Source: Zhongshania aliphaticivorans (GTDB lineage Bacteria > Pseudomonadota > Gammaproteobacteria > Pseudomonadales > Spongiibacteraceae). From it: a DNA stretch of 64,000 nucleotides. Numbering within the stretch: the first letter of the stretch is position 1; each line of letters begins with the position of its first letter. Location of the stretch: positions 543,558 through 607,557 of the forward strand of contig NZ_CACSIK010000001.1 of assembly GCF_902705875.1 (NCBI RefSeq), in the 5' to 3' direction. Positions 57,372-64,000 of the stretch are shown here, one piece after another. The notes beneath the pieces are model-generated. The model worked only from the letters and a program-made list of their open reading frames with translations, did not search any database and was not told the origin of the DNA. The position numbers and the translations under genes were made by a program.

Positions 57372-57405
57372 TGGGTAAAAGTGGTTTTTAGTGGTTTTTT
57401 GCGGT
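57372..57405 (+). promoter_or_regulatory. Predicted MraZ operator (four repeats at 10-base spacing)
   Basis: TGGGT, TGGTT, TGGTT and CGGTT begin at 57372, 57382, 57392 and 57402, each separated by five bases. MraZ binds direct repeats of TGGGN with 5-base spacers in E. coli and Mycoplasma. They lie just downstream of the dcw promoter, where bound MraZ would block transcription. Confidence 0.7.
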
Positions 57406-57430
57406 TTAAATGCGGAGCTTGGTGGGAATT

Positions 57431-57871
57431 ATGTTCCTTGGTAGTCACACAATCACAATGGATAGTAAGGGGCGCTTGGCGATACCAGCCAAAATTCGCG
57501 ACGCCTTAATGTCCGCGTGTGAGGGTCGTTTAGTGATTACGGCTCATACCGAGGAGCGGTGCTTGCTGGTTTATCCCGAGCCGCAGTGGCTTGATTTGCT
57601 TCCAAAGATAGAGGCGCTTCCTAATATTCATCGTAAAGCGCGCCTCGCTCAGCGTTTATTGTTGGGTTATGCCACGCCGTTAGAAATGGATGGCAATGGT
57701 CGTGTGCTGCTGTCCCAGCCTTTGCGGGATTATGCTGATCTAGATAAAAAGTTGCTGCTTGTGGGGCAGGGTAAGAAATTAGAGCTGTGGAGTGAATCTG
57801 GCTGGTTTGAATGGCTGGGTGCAGCTGGGGAGGGAGAAATGCCAGAAGAAATGTTGTCCCTTTCCCTTTAG
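57431..57871 (+). CDS. mraZ: Division/cell wall cluster transcriptional repressor MraZ
   Basis: The 146-residue protein has two SpoVT/AbrB-like DNA-binding domains, with [15 protein letters not shown] and [17 protein letters not shown] as the hallmark repeats. MraZ represses the dcw cluster. I use ATG 57431 since [16 protein letters not shown] matches the family; an upstream in-frame ATG at 57410 would add seven residues. GGTGGGA lies just before it. rsmH follows after 11 bases. Confidence 0.94.
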   Translation: MFLGSHTITMDSKGRLAIPAKIRDALMSACEGRLVITAHTEERCLLVYPEPQWLDLLPKIEALPNIHRKARLAQRLLLGYATPLEMDGNGRVLLSQPLRDYADLDKKLLLVGQGKKLELWSESGWFEWLGAAGEGEMPEEMLSLSL

Positions 57872-57882
57872 GAGAGAGTCCA

Positions 57883-58809
57883 TTGGAACAACATTTAACC
57901 GTACTGCTAAATGAGGCTGTTGAGTCTTTGGTGACGGATACCGACGGAAGCTATGTTGATGGCACGTTTGGTCGGGGCGGACATAGCCGTTTGGTTTTGT
58001 CGAGATTATCATCAACTGGCAGTTTGCTGGGAATAGATAAGGATCCTCAGGCAATTGCTGAAGGGGAGCAGTTGGAGATTGATGACTCGCGATTTCGTAT
58101 AGCACGGGGTTCTTTTGCTGAGTTATCGGATCTTGCAGAGCACGTTAAGTTTGCAAGACCGTTTACAGGTGTATTGCTTGATTTGGGTGTGTCTTCACCA
58201 CAGTTAGACCAGGCTGAACGTGGCTTCAGCTTCATGCGTGATGGTGACTTGGATATGCGCATGGATACCGATAATGGCTTGAGTGCGGCGGAGTGGATTG
58301 CCACTGCGGAAGAGTCGGAGATGGTGAAAGTACTGCGAGATTACGGTGAGGAGCGTTTTGCAAAGCGAATTGTGCGAGCAATTATCGCAGCGCGAGAAGA
58401 GGCTCCAATTACTCGCACATTACAGTTGGCCAAAATTGTTAGTGAAGCAAACCCTGCTTGGGAGAAGCATAAGCACCCAGCAACGAGAAGTTTTCAGGCA
58501 ATTCGAATTTTTATAAATGACGAGCTGACAGATTTAGAGCGTTTGTTGGGTAATGTGGTGGATCAGCTTGCTGTAGGTGGGCGCTTGGTGGTGATTAGTT
58601 TTCACTCACTGGAAGATCGTATGGTTAAGCGATTCATGCGTCGGCAGTCTGAGGGTGATGATGTACCTGCATATATACCCGTTACTGAAAGTCAGCGTAA
58701 TCGTCGTTTGAAAATAATTGGCAAAGCGATTAAAGCATCAGAACAAGAGATTGAGATGAACCCTAGGTCGCGAAGTGCGGTGATGCGAGTGGCTGAAAAA
58801 CTGGCTTAA
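57883..58809 (+). CDS. rsmH: 16S rRNA (cytosine1402-N4)-methyltransferase RsmH
   Basis: RsmH (MraW) methylates C1402 N4 of 16S rRNA. The 308-residue protein has SAM motif [10 protein letters not shown] (26-35), [20 protein letters not shown] and [15 protein letters not shown]. The frame is open from 57811 inside mraZ, but TTG 57883 has GGAGAG eight bases upstream and gives the family N-terminus [13 protein letters not shown]. Its partner RsmI is also in this window. Confidence 0.95.
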   Translation: MEQHLTVLLNEAVESLVTDTDGSYVDGTFGRGGHSRLVLSRLSSTGSLLGIDKDPQAIAEGEQLEIDDSRFRIARGSFAELSDLAEHVKFARPFTGVLLDLGVSSPQLDQAERGFSFMRDGDLDMRMDTDNGLSAAEWIATAEESEMVKVLRDYGEERFAKRIVRAIIAAREEAPITRTLQLAKIVSEANPAWEKHKHPATRSFQAIRIFINDELTDLERLLGNVVDQLAVGGRLVVISFHSLEDRMVKRFMRRQSEGDDVPAYIPVTESQRNRRLKIIGKAIKASEQEIEMNPRSRSAVMRVAEKLA

Positions 58810-58842
58810 GGTCTGGGCTTAAATTAAGAGCAGAGGTGGTAG

Positions 58843-59190
58843 ATGTTGGAAAAAAAACAGCGCATCTCGAGCAAAAAAAGATATAGGGCAGAGGACAGTG
58901 TGCCGGCTCCCATTGGCGGGGTGGCAGTGCCATTGTTTATTTTGTTAGTGCTTATTTCTTGTGTCGCCGTGGTTCAGAGTTCGCATAAAAGCAGGAAGTT
59001 GTTTGGTCAGCTACAAGATTTACGACGGGAAGCAATGGTGCTTGAAGAGGACTGGGGACGATTGTTACTTGAGCAGAGTACATGGGCTTCGCCAGATCGA
59101 GTGCAAGATCTGGCGGTTCAGAAATTAAAAATGCAAGCGCCTAAAGCGCGGGAAGTGAAAATGGTTGGGGGTTATGGGAAAGCAGGTTAA
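58843..59190 (+). CDS. ftsL: Cell division protein FtsL
   Basis: The 115-residue bitopic protein has a basic cytoplasmic tip (KKQRISSKKRYRAED), one membrane helix (VPLFILLVLISCVAVV), and a coiled coil (about 60-85, QLQDLRREAMVLEEDWGRLL). It acts with FtsB and FtsQ. Its end overlaps the ftsI start. Confidence 0.93.
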   Translation: MLEKKQRISSKKRYRAEDSVPAPIGGVAVPLFILLVLISCVAVVQSSHKSRKLFGQLQDLRREAMVLEEDWGRLLLEQSTWASPDRVQDLAVQKLKMQAPKAREVKMVGGYGKAG

Positions 59191-60898
59191 AGCACCTATT
59201 TCACCGTGGCGTTTCCGTATGGTTGTGGGAGCGCTGCTTTTGCTCGCCCTGCTTTTGGTGTGGCGAACTCTAACTTTGCAGGTGTTGGATGTTGATCGCG
59301 GTTATGAGTTCTTACAGGGTCAGGGGAATGCGCGCACCAATCGTACTGAGCTAATACCTGCGCATAGAGGAATGATTTCCGATCGTAATGGCGAACCTCT
59401 TGCGGTAAGTACCCCCGTTGCATCAATTTGGGCAAATCCGAAAGAATTGAAGAATGCAAAGGGTGAGTGGGCACGTCTTGCTGCTAGCCTTGATATGAAA
59501 ACAGAGGATTTGTCGCGTCGTATTGATCGTTATCGCAATAGTCAATTTATGTATTTGCGTCGCCATATGGCGCCGGGTGTGGCCAAGCAGGTCATGCAGA
59601 TGAAGATACCTGGAGTGTATTTGCAGCGAGAATACCGTCGTTTTTATCCTGCAGGAGAAGTGACGTCGCATGTACTTGGTTTTACAGATATTGATGATCG
59701 TGGCCAAGAGGGCTTAGAGCTGGCATACGATGAATGGCTTAATGGTACGCCAGGAAGAAAACAGGTCCTAAAAGATTTATACGGCAATATCATTAGGGAG
59801 ATAGATGCCGGTGAGGCGGCTAGGCCGGGTAAAGATGTCCAGCTAAGTATAGATCTGAGATTGCAGTATCTCGCCTATAAAGAGCTTAAAACGGCAATTG
59901 CAAAAACCGGCGCTAAGGCCGGTTCGGTCGTTATTATCGACAGTGAAAATGGCGAAGTGCTGGCGATGGTTAATCAGCCTTCTTTTAATCCGAATAATCG
60001 CAGCCAGCTGGTTCCCGATGCAATGCGTAATCGTGCTGTTATCGATATGTTTGAACCCGGCTCGACCGTGAAGCCATTAACAATTGTTGCGGGTTTAGAA
60101 AGTGGTAAATACAAGCCCGAAACCATAATTAATACCAACCCTGGTTACATCAAGGTTGGTCCAAAGCTGCTTGAGGATCATAGGAATTATGGTTCGATAT
60201 CCGTTGCTCAGATATTAAAAAAATCAAGCCAAGTTGGTACTACCAAGATTGCACTTTCTTTGGATGAGCATGATGTGTGGGGTGTATTTAACCGCTTCGG
60301 GCTTGGTCGTTCTACGGGTTCGGGTTTTCCTGGAGAAAGTAATGGGCTGTTGCCTAATCGGCCTAATTGGCGGCCTATTGAGCGAGCCACCTTTGCGTTT
60401 GGATATGGTCTTACAGTAACAAATTTACAGCTTGCACAGGCATATTCGGTATTAGCAAACAGGGGTATGTTCCAGCAGGTATCGTTATTAAAACGCACCG
60501 AAAAGCCGGTAAAGCAGCAAGTGATTTCTGCAAAAATTGCACGTCAAATTGTCGATATGCTTGAGGGAGTTACCGAGCTGGGGGGGACTGCAACAAGAGC
60601 TCAAGTGGATGCTTATCGTATAGCTGGAAAAACAGGAACCTCGCATAAAGCGATAGCCGGAGGTTATGCAGAGGATCGCTATTTTGCTTTGTTTGCAGGG
60701 GTTGCGCCGGCAAGTAACCCTCGCATTGTAGCGGTTGTCACCATCGATGAACCTCGGGGAGATTATTTTGGTGGTCTAGTAGCGGCGCCGGTATTTTCCA
60801 AAGTGGTTTCAGATGCGCTGCGCCTTTTAAATGTTGCTCCGGATAATCTTGAGCCGGAAGCCCCTAAGCCAAAAGTGAAGAGGGACTCTGCAGCGTGA
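59174..60898 (+). CDS. ftsI: Peptidoglycan D,D-transpeptidase FtsI (PBP3), with SSQ motif
   Basis: FtsI crosslinks septal peptidoglycan. The 574-residue protein has an N-terminal membrane helix (about 15-32), the non-catalytic domain with GMISDRNGEPLAVSTPVASIW, and catalytic Ser297 in STVK (297-300) and KTG (486-488). The SxN motif is SSQ (351-353), Gln in place of Asn. Length and position after ftsL are normal. ATG 59174 is used over TTG 59165. It overlaps ftsL by 17 bases and murE by one. Confidence 0.96.
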   Translation: MGKQVKAPISPWRFRMVVGALLLLALLLVWRTLTLQVLDVDRGYEFLQGQGNARTNRTELIPAHRGMISDRNGEPLAVSTPVASIWANPKELKNAKGEWARLAASLDMKTEDLSRRIDRYRNSQFMYLRRHMAPGVAKQVMQMKIPGVYLQREYRRFYPAGEVTSHVLGFTDIDDRGQEGLELAYDEWLNGTPGRKQVLKDLYGNIIREIDAGEAARPGKDVQLSIDLRLQYLAYKELKTAIAKTGAKAGSVVIIDSENGEVLAMVNQPSFNPNNRSQLVPDAMRNRAVIDMFEPGSTVKPLTIVAGLESGKYKPETIINTNPGYIKVGPKLLEDHRNYGSISVAQILKKSSQVGTTKIALSLDEHDVWGVFNRFGLGRSTGSGFPGESNGLLPNRPNWRPIERATFAFGYGLTVTNLQLAQAYSVLANRGMFQQVSLLKRTEKPVKQQVISAKIARQIVDMLEGVTELGGTATRAQVDAYRIAGKTGTSHKAIAGGYAEDRYFALFAGVAPASNPRIVAVVTIDEPRGDYFGGLVAAPVFSKVVSDALRLLNVAPDNLEPEAPKPKVKRDSAA

Positions 60899-62376
60899 TG
60901 ACTGAGCAACAGGATTATACGGTGCCGCGATTGTTGGGTGACTTACTGCCTGGCTTGTCTGCGGAAGTGGCTGCAGTGCCGGTAACTGGCTTAGCTCTGG
61001 ACAGCCGTAACGTGCGACCTGGTGATGTGTTTCTAGCTGTGAATGGCCACAGTGTGGACGGTCGCGATTATATAAAATCCGCTATTCAATCAGGGGCTGT
61101 CGCTGTTGTTGCTGACGCGCCGTTTGATGCTGCACAGTGGTCTTTGCCGGTAATTGTTGTTGAAGATTTATCTGCCAAGTTAAGTGATATCGCTGGACAA
61201 TTTTTTGATCACCCTTCGTCACAATTGAAGCTAATCGGTATTACTGGAACAAACGGAAAAACCAGCTGCGCATGGATGGTTGCACAGTTATTGGAGGTGA
61301 TTGGAGAGCCTTGTGGATTAATAGGCACGTTGGGCAACGGGAGGTTCGGTCGTTTAAACAGTGGTAATAACACCACGCCTGATGCCGTGTCGGTACAGGC
61401 ATTATTAAGTGATTGGCGAGATGGCGGTGCCGGCTGGGCAGCGATGGAAGTTTCCTCACACGGTTTGGCTCAGCACCGAGTAGCTGCACTGCAATTTACA
61501 GCGGCTGTGTTTACCAATTTGACGCAAGACCACCTCGATTACCACGGTTCTATGGAAGCCTATGGAGAGGAAAAATCACGATTGTTTCGCTGGTCTGATT
61601 TGCAGTTGGCGGTGATTAATCGTGATGATGAATTTGGCCGGCAGTTAATTAAAAGATCAAAGGCTCAGCGAGTTGTAGACTTCAGCGTATTTGATAATCG
61701 GGCAATGGTATACGCCGAGGATGTGCACTGCGATATGGAGGGTATTCGTGCGCGCTTACTAAGCGCGTGGGGCGACCTAACGATTAAGTCATCTTTACTT
61801 GGCGGTTTTAATCTTTCTAACTTATTGGCTGCGATTACGGTGTTACTTGGTCTGGGCGTTCCAGCTAAAAAGATTGAGGCGGCATTGCCCTCGTTAAAGC
61901 CGGTGCCGGGACGAATGGAATGTTTACGGTCTGCAGATAATGTTCTTGTGGTTGTTGATTACGCACATACCCCAGATGCTTTGCAAAAAGTATTAGAAAC
62001 TTTACGTCCAATTATTGATGGGCAGATTATTAGTGTAATGGGCTGTGGTGGCGATAGGGATAAATCAAAGCGGCCGTTAATGGGGGCTATTGTCGAGCAA
62101 TATTCGGATCGAGTTTGGGTAACAAACGATAACCCTAGAACCGAGTCGGCAGATGCGATTGTTGCAGATATTTGCGAGGGGATGCGTAAGCAACCAGCGG
62201 TAGAGTTAGAACGAGATGTAGCAATAAATACGGCTATTCGAACTGCTAAGCCAGGTGATGCTGTGCTACTGGCAGGTAAGGGGCATGAAAATTACCAAGA
62301 AATAGCAGGGCGACGTTTGCCTTTTAGTGACCTCCAATGTGCGCGATTGGCCTTGGCAGCGAGGTCAGCATTGTGA
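60898..62376 (+). CDS. murE: UDP-MurNAc-tripeptide ligase MurE (meso-DAP type)
   Basis: MurE adds meso-diaminopimelate to UDP-MurNAc-L-Ala-D-Glu. The 492-residue Mur ligase has GTNGKT (117-122), the TTPDAVSVQALL and YLDYHGSMEAYG-type DHLDYHGSMEAYGEEK region, and the DNPR motif (VTNDNPRTESAD) that marks meso-DAP specificity. The ATG overlaps the ftsI stop in TGATG. Confidence 0.97.
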   Translation: MTEQQDYTVPRLLGDLLPGLSAEVAAVPVTGLALDSRNVRPGDVFLAVNGHSVDGRDYIKSAIQSGAVAVVADAPFDAAQWSLPVIVVEDLSAKLSDIAGQFFDHPSSQLKLIGITGTNGKTSCAWMVAQLLEVIGEPCGLIGTLGNGRFGRLNSGNNTTPDAVSVQALLSDWRDGGAGWAAMEVSSHGLAQHRVAALQFTAAVFTNLTQDHLDYHGSMEAYGEEKSRLFRWSDLQLAVINRDDEFGRQLIKRSKAQRVVDFSVFDNRAMVYAEDVHCDMEGIRARLLSAWGDLTIKSSLLGGFNLSNLLAAITVLLGLGVPAKKIEAALPSLKPVPGRMECLRSADNVLVVVDYAHTPDALQKVLETLRPIIDGQIISVMGCGGDRDKSKRPLMGAIVEQYSDRVWVTNDNPRTESADAIVADICEGMRKQPAVELERDVAINTAIRTAKPGDAVLLAGKGHENYQEIAGRRLPFSDLQCARLALAARSAL

Positions 62377-63737
62377 TTGTGCCAATGACTTTGCAGCAGC
62401 TTGCAATGTGCACATCAGGAACGCTGTGTGGTGAGAATGTTCAATTCCATGGGGTGTCAACAGATAGTCGCCAATTGGATAAAGACGATTTATTTGTGGC
62501 CTTGTCGGGTGAGAGTTTTAACGGCAATCAATTTGTTGAAGTAGCAAAAATTAAAGGAGCTAGCGCAGCATTAGTTTCTGAGGCAACGGATAGTATTCCC
62601 AGTGTGCTAGTTGCTGATTGTCGTCATGCTTTTGGTTTAATGGCCAGAGAAAATCGTCGACAATTTACTGGTGCGTTGGTAGCCGTTACTGGAAGTAGCG
62701 GCAAGACCAGTACCAAGGAAATGTTAGCGAGTATTTTTTCTCAGTGTGGAGAGGTATTTGCCACCCGAGGGAATTTGAATAATGAAATTGGCGTGCCTTT
62801 AAGTTTGCTTGCTATAGAGAAAAAGCATCGTTTCGCTGTTATTGAAATGGGTGCAGCGAAACAAGGTGATATTGCCTATTTGTGTGAATTTGCAGAGCCC
62901 GACATCGCGATTTTAACCAATGCGCAACCTGCGCATATTGCTGGTTTTTTATCGCTGGAAGGTGTGGCGAAGACCAAGGGTGAGATATTTCGCGGTTTGC
63001 CCAAGCATGGCCTTGCGGTCATAAATGCTGATGATACGTTTTGCGAATATTGGCAAGAAAATGCCGCGCATGTAAAGCAGTGTCTATTCAGCCTTGTGCG
63101 GGAGGATGTAGATGTGTTTGCGCGTGATATCGACTTAAGTGTGCCCGGTACGGTTAAATTTGAATTGGTGAGTTTCAAAGGTAAAGCAATAGTATGTATG
63201 CCGCTTTCAGGCAGGCATATGGTTGCCAATGCATTGGCCGCCGCTGCGGCGTCATTATCCGCTGGGGTTAGTCTAAGTGACGTTGTTGCCGGTCTAGAGG
63301 CAATGAAAGGCGTTAGTGGTCGCTTATTGCGCAGAGAGATTGCTGGAGTGGCAGTAATTGATGATAGCTACAATGCAAACCCTGGCTCTGTGCGGGCAGC
63401 AATTGATGTGCTGGCTAGTAGTGAAGGTAGAAAAATACTGGTTATGGGGCATATGGGCGAGCTTGGTTCAGAAGCTGGTTTACGACACCGAGAGATCGCA
63501 GCCTATGCGCGAGAAAATAAACTTGATGCCCTATTTGTTGTTGGTGATTTCGCATCATTAATGGCTGATGAGTTTGGTCAGCAGAGTTTCGCATTTGCGA
63601 ATAAACAAGAAATGATATTAATGATGAACGTTTTTGTAAAAGCAGGGGATACCGTCTTAGTGAAAGGGTCGCGAAGTGCGGGAATGGAAGACGTGGTTGA
63701 TGCCCTTTCATCTGAATTGCTAGGGAGGAATAGCTAA
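62373..63737 (+). CDS. murF: UDP-MurNAc-tripeptide:D-Ala-D-Ala ligase MurF
   Basis: MurF adds D-Ala-D-Ala to complete the pentapeptide precursor. The 454-residue protein has GSSGKT (107-112), the [16 protein letters not shown] and [15 protein letters not shown] segments. I start at GTG 62373, which overlaps the murE stop in GTGA and has GAGG eight bases upstream; ATG 62385 is an alternative. Its stop overlaps mraY as TAATG. Confidence 0.96.
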   Translation: MIVPMTLQQLAMCTSGTLCGENVQFHGVSTDSRQLDKDDLFVALSGESFNGNQFVEVAKIKGASAALVSEATDSIPSVLVADCRHAFGLMARENRRQFTGALVAVTGSSGKTSTKEMLASIFSQCGEVFATRGNLNNEIGVPLSLLAIEKKHRFAVIEMGAAKQGDIAYLCEFAEPDIAILTNAQPAHIAGFLSLEGVAKTKGEIFRGLPKHGLAVINADDTFCEYWQENAAHVKQCLFSLVREDVDVFARDIDLSVPGTVKFELVSFKGKAIVCMPLSGRHMVANALAAAAASLSAGVSLSDVVAGLEAMKGVSGRLLRREIAGVAVIDDSYNANPGSVRAAIDVLASSEGRKILVMGHMGELGSEAGLRHREIAAYARENKLDALFVVGDFASLMADEFGQQSFAFANKQEMILMMNVFVKAGDTVLVKGSRSAGMEDVVDALSSELLGRNS

Positions 63738-64000
63738 TGTTGCTATTTCTTTTTGAGTATTTAAGTCAGCACGTAAGTGGCTTTGCGGTTTTTCAATACC
63801 TGAGTTTTCGCGGGATTCTTGGTGTGTTGACGGCGTTGGCGATTTCTTTGTTAGTCGGCCCAGTGATGATTCGAAAATTAAATTATTATCAAATCGGTCA
63901 AGCCGTACGTGATGATGGTCCGCAATCTCATTTAAGTAAGTCTGGCACTCCTACCATGGGTGGCGCATTGATACTGGTCGCGATTTTTACTAGTACATTA
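63737..64000 (+). CDS. mraY: Phospho-MurNAc-pentapeptide transferase MraY (partial)
   Basis: The first 88 codons are inside the window and the gene runs off the right edge. MraY makes lipid I in the inner membrane. Visible are the first hydrophobic helix ([21 protein letters not shown]), the [19 protein letters not shown] loop and the [12 protein letters not shown] motif near the active site. GGGAGG lies about 11 bases before the ATG. Confidence 0.97.
   Translation, partial: MLLFLFEYLSQHVSGFAVFQYLSFRGILGVLTALAISLLVGPVMIRKLNYYQIGQAVRDDGPQSHLSKSGTPTMGGALILVAIFTSTL

Overview
The window is a stretch of core chromosome from a gammaproteobacterium. Gene content and order closely follow, as I remember it, the Pseudomonas arrangement: ychF-pth-rplY-prs-ispE-lolB-TPR | hemA-prfA-prmC-moeB; gatBAC | mreBCD-maf-rng-yhdP; npr-rapZ-ptsN-hpf-rpoN-lptBAC-kdsCD; murA-hisGDC; algW; rplM-rpsI-petA-petBC-sspAB; the mraZ (dcw) cluster. 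Moderate base composition, a fused cytochrome b/c1 gene, a short-form HisG and the marine-type flavour suggest the Cellvibrionales/Spongiibacteraceae side of the Pseudomonadales, but that placement is inference. No phage, insertion sequence, CRISPR array, integrase or defence island is visible.

Layout. 1-1200: a truncated surface lipoprotein with Ig-like repeats, then tRNA-Met with its own promoter and terminator. 1200-12200: translation and quality control genes (ychF, pth, rplY), PRPP synthase, tRNA-Gln, isoprenoid and lipoprotein-sorting genes (ispE, lolB), and the divergent haem/release-factor operon (hemA, prfA, prmC, moeB). 12350-16200: rhlB, cysZ, a small secreted Cys-rich protein, a CWC-type protein, an Smr protein and a PA4642-like protein. 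16200-19500: gatBAC. 19740-28940: mreBCD, maf, rng, yhdP and a nitrilase-family gene, co-directional. 28950-38090: darP and mgtE, the nitrogen-PTS/rpoN cluster and the LPS transport/KDO cluster, all on the minus strand. 38280-43660: mlaC, ibaG, murA, hisG, hisD, hisC. 43690-47340: DegS/AlgW-type protease, NIF3 protein, ZapG, ZapE. 47400-52360: rplM-rpsI, cytochrome bc1, sspA-sspB. 52400-56770: dolP, diaA, yraN, lpoA and the divergent rsmI. 56810-57158: RNase P RNA. 57330-64000: dcw cluster from mraZ into mraY, which is cut by the right edge.

How it works together. Most of the window builds or guards the cell envelope. MreBCD sets rod shape, LpoA/FtsI/MurA/E/F/MraY make peptidoglycan, LptABC/KdsCD make and move LPS, LolB, DolP, YhdP and MlaC handle outer-membrane lipids and lipoproteins, and an AlgW-like protease senses envelope stress. 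The rest is translation and RNA metabolism, plus respiration.

No new multi-gene system was found. The points most worth a second look are: mreC apparently starting at an AUU codon with a strong ribosome binding site; a cytochrome b and c1 polyprotein with a PVWY Qo motif; an mlaC gene stranded without mlaFEDB; a four-repeat MraZ operator; a 54-codon membrane-protein-like frame without a normal start between mgtE and npr; and an SSQ instead of SSN motif in FtsI. Many genes here start at GTG or TTG, so several starts were moved from the longest frame to the one with a ribosome binding site or the family's usual N-terminus.
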